This document shows, in pieces, positions 1 through 6,761 of a DNA stretch of 9,502 nt; position 1 is the first letter of the stretch; each line of letters opens with the position of its first letter. The stretch is taken from the NCBI GenBank assembly GCA_900764225.1, contig CAAFNG010000412.1, positions 1-9,502 on the forward strand. The letters are read 5' to 3'. The notes beneath the pieces are model-generated. The model was given only the letters and a program-made list of their open reading frames with translations, ran no database searches and had not been told where the DNA came from. The DNA comes from Lachnospiraceae bacterium (lineage in GTDB: Bacteria; Bacillota; Clostridia; Lachnospirales; Lachnospiraceae). The position numbers were made by a program, and so were the translations under genes.

Positions 1-720
1 CAGGCATCCGGAGATGCGATAGCTGTGATGGACTGTGATCTGCAGCATCCACCGGAAACTCTGGTGGAGATGTTTCATCTGTGGGAGCAGGGCTATGAGG
101 TTGTGGAGGGCGTGAAGACAAGCCGGGGAAAAGAAAGCGTGATGCATCAGAAGAGCGCAGGCTTTTTCTACCGGATCATGTCCCGGGCAACAGGTTTTGA
201 TATGCAGAATGCTTCGGATTTCAAGCTGCTGGACCGGAAGGCTGTGGAAAGCGTTCTCTCCATGCCAGAGCGGAGCATGTTTTTCCGGGCAGCAGCTTCC
301 TGGGTAGGCTTTCGAAGCATTTCCGTACCCTTTCAGGTACAGGAGAGAGAAGCCGGGGAATCCAAATGGTCAACCAGAAAGCTGATCTGTTATGCTTTTC
401 GGAATATCGTGGCGTTTACAACAATTCCCCTGCAGTTTGTAACAGCAGGAGCTGTGGGATGTTTTTGCTGCTCACTGGTCCTTCTGGTTTATTCACTGGT
501 GCGGTATTTCACAGGACATGCAGTAGAAGGTTATACCACGCTTCTGATCGTGCTTCTGTTTATTGGAAGCGCGGTGATGATGAGTCTTGGGATCATCGGC
601 TATTATATTGCCAGGATCTATGAGGAAGTGAAGCGGCGTCCACGTTATATCGTGTCGAAGATCATACACGGAGGAGATAAAAATAATGAAGAAACTGATT
701 CTGAAACTATACGGAAATGA
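1..720 (+). CDS. Family 2 glycosyltransferase, GtrB/DPM1-like (5' partial)
   Basis: The frame is open from base 1, so the N-terminus lies outside the window; 239 residues are visible. The catalytic-domain motif DCDLQHPPE near the start matches the D-x-D-L-Q-x-P-P-E motif of GtrB/DPM1-like GT2 enzymes, which move a sugar from a nucleotide donor to polyprenyl phosphate at the inner membrane face. After the soluble domain come two long hydrophobic segments (about visible residues 140-165 and 182-206), then a basic cytoplasmic tail with R-R-P-R-Y. This is the usual C-terminal layout of the GtrB group. The gene overlaps the following gtrA-like gene by 35 bp, and that pairing supports a role in lipid-linked sugar transfer for cell-surface glycosylation. 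The sugar and final acceptor cannot be told from the sequence. Family assignment is firm; substrate is unknown. Confidence 0.9.
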   Translation, partial: QASGDAIAVMDCDLQHPPETLVEMFHLWEQGYEVVEGVKTSRGKESVMHQKSAGFFYRIMSRATGFDMQNASDFKLLDRKAVESVLSMPERSMFFRAAASWVGFRSISVPFQVQEREAGESKWSTRKLICYAFRNIVAFTTIPLQFVTAGAVGCFCCSLVLLVYSLVRYFTGHAVEGYTTLLIVLLFIGSAVMMSLGIIGYYIARIYEEVKRRPRYIVSKIIHGGDKNNEETDSETIRK

Positions 721-1114
721 TGTGATCCGGTATGTATTCTGGGGCGGTTGTACGACTCTTGTGAATCTGGTGAGCTTTTATGTGATGAGACTTGTAGGTG
801 TCCCGCTTATGACGGCGAACGTGATCTCCATTATCCTGGCGATCTTGTTTGCCTATGTGGTAAACTCGAAATTTGTTTTTCATGATAAATGTGAAACACT
901 TAAAGACCATATACAGCCGTTTCTCAAATTCGTGAGCGCCCGTCTTGTGACCATGGTGATCGAGGTCGGGGGTGTGTGGCTTCTGGCGGTTGCTATGGGA
1001 CTGAACGATATGATCGCGAAATTCTGCACCCAGTTTATTGTGCTGGCGCTGAATTATATATTTAGTAAATTTTTAATTTTTACTACAGGTAAAAAGACAG
1101 GAGGTAGCAAATGA
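686..1114 (+). CDS. GtrA-like family membrane protein (putative polyprenyl-linked sugar flippase)
   Basis: A 142-residue, very hydrophobic protein with about four predicted membrane segments (roughly residues 12-32, 38-60, 82-104 and 112-133). It has the GtrA-family features of an early R-Y-x-x-x-G-G segment, the V-N-S-K-F-V-F block after the second helix, and a closing N-Y-x-x-S-K-x-x-I-F block. Family members are thought to flip undecaprenyl-phosphate-linked sugars across the membrane. The ATG at 686 has a GGAGGAG site at 670-676. The start lies inside the 3' end of the glycosyltransferase gene, so the two are probably translationally coupled. The stop TGA overlaps the cobT start as ATGA, which places this surface-sugar pair in the same transcript as the cobalamin genes. 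Confidence 0.88.
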   Translation: MKKLILKLYGNDVIRYVFWGGCTTLVNLVSFYVMRLVGVPLMTANVISIILAILFAYVVNSKFVFHDKCETLKDHIQPFLKFVSARLVTMVIEVGGVWLLAVAMGLNDMIAKFCTQFIVLALNYIFSKFLIFTTGKKTGGSK

Positions 1115-2166
1115 TGACTTTAAATGAGGCGGTAAAAAAAGTCCGGCCACTTGATGAGAAGGCCATGGACGGGGCGAAAAAAAGGTGGGACAGTATCGCT
1201 AAACCTCTCCATTCTCTTGGCGCGCTTGAGACCATGCTGACACAGATCGCCGGTATCACAGGCACACCGGATGTCCGCGTGGAAAAAAAGGCAGTAGTTG
1301 CCATGTGTGCGGACAACGGAGTTGTGGAAGAAGGCGTGACCCAGACAGGGCAGGAGGTTACTGCGATTGTTGCGGAGAATTTTTTGGACGGTGCCACGAC
1401 CTGTTGTGTTATGTGCCGTCAGTCCGGTGCAGAGCTTTTTCCGGTGGATGTGGGAATGGTCGTTGACACAAAGGTCCGCACAGATCTTAAGGTTGCCTAT
1501 GGAACAAAAAATATGACCAAGGAACCGGCTATGACAAGAGAGCAGGCAATCAAAGGTATTGAGGCCGGAATCGCCATGGCGCAGGAATTGAAAGACAAAG
1601 GCTACCAGGTGCTTGCTACCGGTGAAATGGGAATCGGAAATACTACGACCAGCAGCGCGGTGGCAGCGGTACTTCTTGGCAAACCTGTGGAAGATATGAC
1701 GGGGCGCGGTGCGGGACTTACCGGTGAAGGTCTGGTAAGGAAAATCAATGCCATCAAAAAAGCTATTGCCCTGAACAATCCGGACCGTTCTGATGCCATT
1801 GATGTGCTGACAAAGGTTGGCGGTTTCGATATTGCAGGAATGGCAGGTGTTTATATTGGCGGCGCTGCGCTTGGAATGCCGGTAGTCATGGATGGCTTCA
1901 TTTCCTGTGTGGCAGCGCTTGTAGCTGTGAAGATCTGCCCACAGGTGCGTGCTTATATTATTGCATCTCATGTGTCAAAAGAACCGGCAGCTCATCTGAT
2001 ACTGAAAGAGCTGGGAAAAGAAGCAATTATTCATGCAGGTATGTGTCTGGGTGAGGGAACCGGCGCAGTAGCTTTGTTCCCGTTGATTGATCTTTCCTGC
2101 GCGGTTTATAATTCCATGAGTACTTTTGGGGATATCAATGTAGAACAGTATGAGGAGCTGAAATAA
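1111..2166 (+). CDS. cobT: Nicotinate-nucleotide--dimethylbenzimidazole phosphoribosyltransferase CobT
   Basis: A 351-residue protein of typical CobT length. CobT transfers phosphoribose from nicotinate mononucleotide to a lower-ligand base, normally 5,6-dimethylbenzimidazole, giving the alpha-riboside 5'-phosphate for the cobalamin nucleotide loop. Visible family motifs are R-W-D-x-I-A-K-P near residue 25, A-D-N-G-V at 67-71, G-E-M-G-I-G-N-T-T at 171-179, and G-E-G-T-G-A at 314-319. By position, Glu315 corresponds to the catalytic glutamate of Salmonella CobT (Glu317). The ATG at 1111 (or the adjacent ATG at 1114) follows AGGAGG at 1099-1104. It overlaps the upstream gtrA-like stop by 4 bp and is one base from cobU. 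No bluB is in view, so the lower-ligand base could be something other than dimethylbenzimidazole; that part is inference. Confidence 0.96.
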   Translation: MMTLNEAVKKVRPLDEKAMDGAKKRWDSIAKPLHSLGALETMLTQIAGITGTPDVRVEKKAVVAMCADNGVVEEGVTQTGQEVTAIVAENFLDGATTCCVMCRQSGAELFPVDVGMVVDTKVRTDLKVAYGTKNMTKEPAMTREQAIKGIEAGIAMAQELKDKGYQVLATGEMGIGNTTTSSAVAAVLLGKPVEDMTGRGAGLTGEGLVRKINAIKKAIALNNPDRSDAIDVLTKVGGFDIAGMAGVYIGGAALGMPVVMDGFISCVAALVAVKICPQVRAYIIASHVSKEPAAHLILKELGKEAIIHAGMCLGEGTGAVALFPLIDLSCAVYNSMSTFGDINVEQYEELK

Positions 2167-2167
2167 A

Positions 2168-2695
2168 ATGCTGGTTGTTGTAACGGGGGGCAGCGGAAGC
2201 GGGAAATCTGCTTTCGCTGAAGAAACAGTACTTTCCTTCGGGGAAGCGAGGCGGATCTATATTGCGACCATGCAGGCCTTTGACGAGGAGAGTCACAGGC
2301 GAATCCGCAGACACAGGCACATGCGCGCAGGAAAAGGCTTCGAGACAGTGGAGCGATACACGGCTCTGGATGAGCTGGTGCTTCCAAAAGGCAGTGTGGT
2401 GCTGCTGGAATGTATGTCAAACCTGGTAGCGAACGAAATGTTCCGGGAAGATGGGTTTCATCCGGAGGTGGCAGAGGAGATTATCCTTGGCGTAAAAAAT
2501 CTTCTTGATCAGGCAGAGCATGTGGTGATCGTCACCAATGAGATTTTTTCCGACGGAGTTCTCTATGAAGGAGAATCCGAAAAATATAAAGAACAGCTGG
2601 GACAGATCAACTGTAACCTGGCAGAAATGGCAGACCGTGTTGTGGAGGTCGTATACGGGATACCGGTCTGGCATAAAGGAGGAGAGGAAAAGTGA
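2168..2695 (+). CDS. cobU: Adenosylcobinamide kinase / adenosylcobinamide-phosphate guanylyltransferase CobU
   Basis: A 175-residue protein close to the usual CobU length of about 180. CobU phosphorylates adenosylcobinamide and then transfers GMP to it, giving AdoCbi-GDP. A canonical P-loop, GGSGSGKS, is at residues 7-14. The R-I-R-R-H-R segment at 45-50 holds His49, in the position of the histidine guanylylated in Salmonella CobU. The hydrophobic strand V-V-L-L-E-C with following N-x-x-x-N-E is at 77-90, and V-T-N-E is at 122-125. The oddity is that the stretch after V-T-N-E reads I-F-S-D-G-V instead of the usual E-V-G-x-G-I-V-P, and the following R-x-x-R-x-x-x-G-R-V pattern is missing. Those C-terminal features instead appear in the short CobU-like gene at 3495. 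The ATG at 2168 follows AGGAG at 2153-2157. The end overlaps cobS by 4 bp. Confidence 0.93.
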   Translation: MLVVVTGGSGSGKSAFAEETVLSFGEARRIYIATMQAFDEESHRRIRRHRHMRAGKGFETVERYTALDELVLPKGSVVLLECMSNLVANEMFREDGFHPEVAEEIILGVKNLLDQAEHVVIVTNEIFSDGVLYEGESEKYKEQLGQINCNLAEMADRVVEVVYGIPVWHKGGEEK

Positions 2696-3465
2696 AAAGT
2701 ATATGGAACAGCTGTAAAGCCGCATTTGCCATGTTTTCCAAGATTCCCACACCAATGGTAGACTGGAATAAAGAAAATATGAAATATATGATGTGCTTCT
2801 TTCCATTTGTGGGAGCTGTGATCGGTGTGCTGACATGGCTTGCGGGATGTGTTCTCGGAGCACATGTAAAGCTGGAGCCGTTTTTTCTTACCGTGATCCT
2901 TACGGTGATTCCGGTATTTGTCACAGGCGGAATTCATGTGGACGGACTTCTGGATACATCAGATGCTTTAAGTTCCTGGCAGGAAAGGGAGCGCAGACTT
3001 GAGATCCTTAAGGATTCCCACGCAGGAGCTTTTGCAGTTATTACAGCCTGCGTCTATTTTATCTTATGGCTGGGTGCGTGGAATCAGCTTCTTACGAATC
3101 CGAAGGGAATCGCGATTATGAGTCTGGGCTTTGTGATGTCCAGATGCTGCTCCGGAATCGGCGTGATCTCATTTCCGAAAGCAAAAGCTGACGGAACTGT
3201 GGCAGAGTTTTCAAGGAATGCTTCCGATGTTATATCAAGAGAGATCCTGTACGTGGAAATTGTGCTCGTAGGATTTCTGATGGTACATATTGATCCGATC
3301 CAGGGAGCACTGGCTATTGTGACAGCTGTAGTCGTATTCTGGTGGTATCACCATATGGCGATGAAATATTTCGGCGGCACGACCGGAGATCTGTCCGGAT
3401 TTTTCCTGTGCATCTGCGAGGTTGTGATGGCTCTGGTGCTGGCAATCGCCGGTGTATTTCTGTAA
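2692..3465 (+). CDS. cobS: Adenosylcobinamide-GDP ribazoletransferase CobS (cobalamin synthase)
   Basis: A 257-residue polytopic membrane protein of normal CobS length. It joins AdoCbi-GDP to alpha-ribazole (phosphate), releasing GMP, at the cytoplasmic membrane. The N-terminal F-x-M-F-S-K-I-P-T-P block, the metal-binding-type segment G-G-I-H-V-D-G-L-L-D-T-S-D-A at about 82-95, K-D-S-H-A-G-A-F just after it, and G-G-T-T-G-D near residue 227 are all CobS hallmarks. The start codon is GTG at 2692, forming GTGA with the cobU stop. AGGAGG at 2677-2682 lies 9 bases upstream and supports that start. Tandem TAA TAA codons close the gene. Five or more hydrophobic segments are seen. The assignment is secure. 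Confidence 0.96.
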   Translation: MKSIWNSCKAAFAMFSKIPTPMVDWNKENMKYMMCFFPFVGAVIGVLTWLAGCVLGAHVKLEPFFLTVILTVIPVFVTGGIHVDGLLDTSDALSSWQERERRLEILKDSHAGAFAVITACVYFILWLGAWNQLLTNPKGIAIMSLGFVMSRCCSGIGVISFPKAKADGTVAEFSRNASDVISREILYVEIVLVGFLMVHIDPIQGALAIVTAVVVFWWYHHMAMKYFGGTTGDLSGFFLCICEVVMALVLAIAGVFL

Positions 3466-3494
3466 TAAAAAAGACGAAAAGGTGGTGGAGAAAC

Positions 3495-3875
3495 ATGGAG
3501 ATGATCATAGGTGGTGCTTACCAGGGAAAAGAAAATTATGCAAAAAAGCTTTTTCCTGCCATAAAATGGAAAAAAGGCGGAGAGCTTACAGGAGAAGAAC
3601 TTTTTTCGGCACAGGGCGTTCTGGGATTTCATGAATACATAAGAAAAGTATTGCAGAACGGAGAAGAGCTTTCTGATCTTGCTGATAAGCTTGCAGAAAA
3701 AAATTCCAACGTGATCCTGGTCAGCGAGGAAGTCGGATATGGGATCGTTCCTGCAGATGCCTTCGAACGGAAGTACCGGGAAGCTGTAGGCCGCGTGTGT
3801 ACGGCACTTGCAGAAAAAAGCAGCAAGGTAACAAGAGTGGTATGTGGAATCGGGACGGTGATAAAGGATGATTAA
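3495..3875 (+). CDS. Short CobU-like protein (diverged adenosylcobinamide kinase/guanylyltransferase paralogue)
   Basis: A 126-residue protein, much shorter than CobU (about 175-180). The N-terminus has a P-loop-like G-G-A-Y-Q-G-K-E at residues 6-13, where the usual Ser/Thr after Lys is Glu. The central region with the guanylylated histidine is missing. The C-terminal half is strongly CobU-like: V-S-E-E-V-G-Y-G-I-V-P at 76-86, E-R-K-Y-R-E-A-V-G-R-V at 91-101, and a closing C-G-I-G-T-V-I-K. It is therefore a CobU-family protein that probably lacks full kinase/GMP-transfer activity alone. Inference: it may pair with the upstream CobU, whose C-terminal half is atypical. ATG 3495 was chosen because AGGTGG lies at 3480-3485; ATG 3501, with GGAG at 3487-3490, is also possible. 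An open frame extends upstream to 3342, but that part is in another frame of cobS and is not family-like. It overlaps the phosphatase gene by 8 bp. Confidence 0.8.
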   Translation: MEMIIGGAYQGKENYAKKLFPAIKWKKGGELTGEELFSAQGVLGFHEYIRKVLQNGEELSDLADKLAEKNSNVILVSEEVGYGIVPADAFERKYREAVGRVCTALAEKSSKVTRVVCGIGTVIKDD

Positions 3876-4467
3876 GATCTATCTGATCCGCCATGGACAG
3901 ACACCGGGAAACAAGCTTTCCCGCTATATCGGAACGACGGATGAGCCTTTAAGTGAAGAGGGAAGAGCTTTCCTTGAGAAACTGGATTATCCCATGCCGG
4001 ATACTTTGTATGTAAGCCCGCTTCTCCGATGCGTGGAGACGGCTGGAATTCTTTTTCCTGAAAAAGAAATGCACATTATCGAAGAGCTTTCGGAATGCGA
4101 TTTCGGAGAATTCGAGAACAAGAATTATAAGGAACTTTCCGGAAATGAAAATTACCAGAAATGGATCGACAGTAACGGAACACTTCCGTTTCCGGGCGGA
4201 GAGAGCCGGGAGAACTTCAAACGAAGGAGCCTTAAGGGATTTCAGAAGGCTGTGGCACAGTGCATACGGGAAGAAGTAAACACCGCAGCACTTGTGATCC
4301 ACGGCGGAACGATCATGAATATTATGGAAGAGTATGGAGACAGACAGAGAACATTTTATGAATGGCATGTAAAAAACGGCGGTGGTTATCAGGTTACGGT
4401 TGATCCGTCAGACTGGCAGAAAGGCCGCCGGGAACTTAAGGTCTGTGAGGCGTACAGGGAGGGGTAA
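3868..4467 (+). CDS. cobC: Histidine phosphatase family protein, probable alpha-ribazole phosphatase CobC
   Basis: A 199-residue histidine-phosphatase (phosphoglycerate mutase-like) protein. The L-I-R-H-G-Q-T motif at 6-12 supplies the phospho-accepting His9. Arg54 in S-P-L-L-R-C, Glu83 or a nearby acid in the E-C-D-F-G-E-F-E block at 76-83, P-G-G-E-S at 109-113 and His145 in I-H-G-G complete the active-site pattern. The E-x-x-F-G-x-x-E and P-G-G-E-S motifs are typical of the CobC branch, which removes the 5' phosphate from alpha-ribazole phosphate or cobalamin phosphate as the last step of the nucleotide loop. The position directly after cobT-cobU-cobS supports this over a general phosphatase role. 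The start ATG at 3868 lies inside the end of the short CobU-like gene with only a weak Shine-Dalgarno, which suggests translational coupling. Confidence 0.88.
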   Translation: MIKIYLIRHGQTPGNKLSRYIGTTDEPLSEEGRAFLEKLDYPMPDTLYVSPLLRCVETAGILFPEKEMHIIEELSECDFGEFENKNYKELSGNENYQKWIDSNGTLPFPGGESRENFKRRSLKGFQKAVAQCIREEVNTAALVIHGGTIMNIMEEYGDRQRTFYEWHVKNGGGYQVTVDPSDWQKGRRELKVCEAYREG

Positions 4468-4469
4468 AA

Positions 4470-5264
4470 ATGAACAATAATAACTGGACAAGAAAAGATC
4501 TGAAATGGCGTGCCAAGGAAGCATTCCGCAAGAACTACTGGGCAGCAGTTGTAGTCAGCCTGATCCTGGCGATCGTGGTGGCATCCGGTGGAAAAGGTGC
4601 AGCACAGAGCGGTGCAGATTCCGTAAGTTCTGAAACCAGCCTGTATACAGATGCCTACGGCACAGGAAGCTCTTTTTACGGACAGATGGTTAAATTTATG
4701 CATTCTCCGCTTGCAGTGATCATTGCTTTGGTAGGAGCCAGTGCAATTATCACGGTCGCACTGATCGGTGTGATCCTTCATTTCTTTATCGGAAATGTGC
4801 TCGAGGTTGGTGCAAGAAGCTTTTATGTTGAGAACCTGTATTCTACACCTGGAATCGGAAAGATCTTCAGCTCTTTCACTTCCGGAAACTATGGAAATGT
4901 AGTAAAAACCATGTTCTTCCGTGATCTTTTTGTATTTTTGTGGTCATTGCTGTTTATTATCCCGGGAATCGTGAAATCCTATGAATACAAAATGGTTCCG
5001 TATCTTATGGCAGAATATCCGGATATGGACCGAAAAGAAGCTTTTGCAAAAAGCCGTGAGATGATGTATGGAAATAAATGGAAAGCTTTTGTTCTGGATC
5101 TTTCCTTTATTCCGTGGGATATTCTCTCTGGTATCACCATCGGAATCGTAGGGCTGTTTTATGTATCTCCTTATAAGGATGCTACAGATGCAGAGCTCTA
5201 TGATACACTGGCATCTGGAATGCCGGGAAACGGACAGCAGGTATATGAAAATGGAACCTATTAA
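4470..5264 (+). CDS. DUF975 family integral membrane protein
   Basis: A 264-residue membrane protein resembling the DUF975 family of Firmicutes, whose function is not established. It begins with a polar, basic segment (W-T-R-K-D-L-K-W-R-A-K-E-A-F), then hydrophobic segments at about 24-42, 80-110, 148-166 and 208-232. Family-like features are the I-I-P-G-I-V-K-S-Y-E-Y block after the third segment, the E-Y-P-D-M-D-x-K-E-A-F-x-K-S-R segment, and a closing Y-x-x-A-T-D-A-E-L-Y. Between the first two membrane segments is a Ser/Gly/Thr-rich stretch, presumably a loop. A strong GGGAGG site at 4457-4462 precedes the ATG, and only 2 bp separate it from the phosphatase gene. It shares the transcript with cobalamin and molybdenum-hydroxylase genes, but nothing in its sequence ties it to either. 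Confidence 0.85.
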   Translation: MNNNNWTRKDLKWRAKEAFRKNYWAAVVVSLILAIVVASGGKGAAQSGADSVSSETSLYTDAYGTGSSFYGQMVKFMHSPLAVIIALVGASAIITVALIGVILHFFIGNVLEVGARSFYVENLYSTPGIGKIFSSFTSGNYGNVVKTMFFRDLFVFLWSLLFIIPGIVKSYEYKMVPYLMAEYPDMDRKEAFAKSREMMYGNKWKAFVLDLSFIPWDILSGITIGIVGLFYVSPYKDATDAELYDTLASGMPGNGQQVYENGTY

Positions 5265-6072
5265 GAGAAATCATATGGTGATCGTACGCGGTGGTGGTGA
5301 TCTTGCCACCGGCGTGATCCACAAATTACACCAGTGCGGCTACCGGGTTCTGATCCTTGAATGTGATCACCCAAGTGCGATCCGCCGTCATGTGGCTTTC
5401 TGTGAGGCTGTTTATGATGGCAGTGCAGAGGTTGAGGGTGTTGTGTGCAGGCGTATTCAGGAAACGGATATCCTGGCACAATGTGAGTCTTGCTGGGAAG
5501 TGGGAGAGATTCCGCTTCTCACAGATGCAGATGGACAGCACATTCATGAACTTGCCTCGGAAGCGGTGGTAGATGCCATCCTTGCGAAAAAGAATCTCGG
5601 CACAGATCGGTCTATGGCTCCGCTGACTGTGGGCCTTGGCCCTGGTTTTACAGCCGGGGAGGATGTGGACTATGTGATCGAGACCATGCGTGGCCACAAT
5701 CTGGGACGGATCATCCGGGAGGGAAGTGCACTTCCCAATACTGGTGTGCCGGGGCTGATCGCAGGAATCGGCAAGGAGCGTGTAATCCATTCGCCAGCAG
5801 CCGGAAATATGAGAAACATAAGTCACATTGCAGACCTTGTGGAGAAGGATCAGGTGATCGCCATGATAGGAGATATTCCGGTAAAAGCTACCATCTCCGG
5901 TGTGATCCGCGGACTGATCCGTGACGGGTATCCGGTTTTTGAGGGAATGAAGATTGCAGATATTGATCCCCGTGCAGAGCAGAAAAAGAATTGCTTCACC
6001 ATTTCCGACAAAGCAAGATGTATTGCAGGCGGTGTCCTGGAAGTGCTTCTTTCCAGAGGAGTACGCCCATGA
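5251..6072 (+). CDS. yqeB: Selenium-dependent molybdenum hydroxylase accessory protein YqeB (EF2563 family)
   Basis: About 273 residues. A nucleotide-binding-like V-R-G-G-G-D-L-A-T-G at residues 12-21 follows the first strand, as in the YqeB/EF2563 family. Downstream blocks also fit the family: G-L-G-P-G-F-T-A-G-E-D-V-D in the middle and I-H-S-P-A-A-G-N, G-D-I-P-V-K-A-T-I-S-G-V-x-R-G-L-I-R-D-G later. Family members co-occur with orphan selD genes and are thought to help install labile selenium in molybdenum hydroxylases; the biochemical step is unknown. The start is uncertain. ATG 5251 is chosen because AGCAGG at 5235-5240 is 10 bases upstream; ATG 5245 and 5275 are in frame too. The first two candidates overlap the end of the DUF975 gene, suggesting coupling. 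The stop overlaps yqeC as ATGA. Confidence 0.87.
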   Translation: MEPIKRNHMVIVRGGGDLATGVIHKLHQCGYRVLILECDHPSAIRRHVAFCEAVYDGSAEVEGVVCRRIQETDILAQCESCWEVGEIPLLTDADGQHIHELASEAVVDAILAKKNLGTDRSMAPLTVGLGPGFTAGEDVDYVIETMRGHNLGRIIREGSALPNTGVPGLIAGIGKERVIHSPAAGNMRNISHIADLVEKDQVIAMIGDIPVKATISGVIRGLIRDGYPVFEGMKIADIDPRAEQKKNCFTISDKARCIAGGVLEVLLSRGVRP

Positions 6073-6761
6073 TCGCTGCATTTACAGGTGGCGGCGGAAA
6101 AACAAGCCTGATCTGGTATCTGGCAGAAAAGTTTTCCGCCCAGGGAAAGCGTGTGATCGTCACAACGACTACACATATGGCCTGGGAGCCGTGGCGTCCA
6201 TTTGCTGAGGCAGAGGACGCCTGCGCGATCCGGCAGCTTCTTTCACAACATGACTATGTAATGGCGGCACATCATGAGGCCGGACAGCCGAAGATTTCCG
6301 GTCCAGACAGGGAAGTCTTCCGGAAACTGTCCGGCTTTTGTGATCTTCTGCTTGTGGAGGCGGACGGTTCCAGGCGTCTTCCTTTGAAGGTTCCGGCTCA
6401 GTGGGAGCCGGTGATCCCTGAGGAGGCGGATGTTGTCGTTGGTGTGACTGGTTTTGACTGCCTTGGAAAAAAAATCTCCGAAACTGCCCACAGACCAGAT
6501 TCAGTGGCGGAATTCCTCGGGAAAAGTACGGAGGATATTGTGACCTGGATGGATGTGGCCAGGATTGCTGTGTCTGAGGAAGGGCTTCGAAAAGGTGTGG
6601 GGGAGAAGCCGTTTCTGGTGTATCTTAATAAGGCGGATGTGCTGGAGACACTGGAGAATGCGAAGCGGATCGTGGAGTACTGCAGAAGTGCTGGTGTGGA
6701 GGTTGTGTGTGGGAGCGTTAGAAATGTAGGAATAATGCTATGTGGAGATGAAAGAAAATGA
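6069..6761 (+). CDS. yqeC: Selenium cofactor/molybdenum hydroxylase accessory protein YqeC
   Basis: A 230-residue putative P-loop protein, near the usual YqeC length. The nucleotide-binding loop is T-G-G-G-G-K-T-S at residues 6-13, followed by V-I-V-T-T-T-T-H at 29-36. The V-E-A-D-G-S-R-R-L-P-L-K-V-P block at 96-109 is the most characteristic YqeC motif, and N-K-A-D near residue 202 resembles a GTPase-type N-K-x-D. The family was defined by its co-occurrence with selenium-dependent molybdenum hydroxylases; its reaction is not known. The ATG at 6069 forms ATGA with the yqeB stop and has AGGAG at 6057-6061. Four bases overlap the following mocA-like gene. An open frame extends upstream to 5991, but it lies within yqeB and is not conserved-looking. 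Confidence 0.9.
   Translation: MIAAFTGGGGKTSLIWYLAEKFSAQGKRVIVTTTTHMAWEPWRPFAEAEDACAIRQLLSQHDYVMAAHHEAGQPKISGPDREVFRKLSGFCDLLLVEADGSRRLPLKVPAQWEPVIPEEADVVVGVTGFDCLGKKISETAHRPDSVAEFLGKSTEDIVTWMDVARIAVSEEGLRKGVGEKPFLVYLNKADVLETLENAKRIVEYCRSAGVEVVCGSVRNVGIMLCGDERK

Noticed and set aside
1034..1062. A possible internal promoter ahead of cobT (TTTATT, 17 bases, TATATT)
   Set aside because: The -35 match is poor and the AT-rich stretch is explained by Asn/Tyr/Ile/Phe codons of the last membrane helix of the gtrA-like gene.
1120..1971. A 283-codon minus-strand open frame opposite cobT
   Set aside because: It is antisense to a clear cobT, has a His/Cys/Arg-rich composition typical of reverse-frame shadows, and has no family motif or ribosome site.
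5326..6081. A 251-codon minus-strand open frame opposite yqeB
   Set aside because: It is the antisense of a recognisable yqeB; the product is rich in His, Cys and Ser with no domain.
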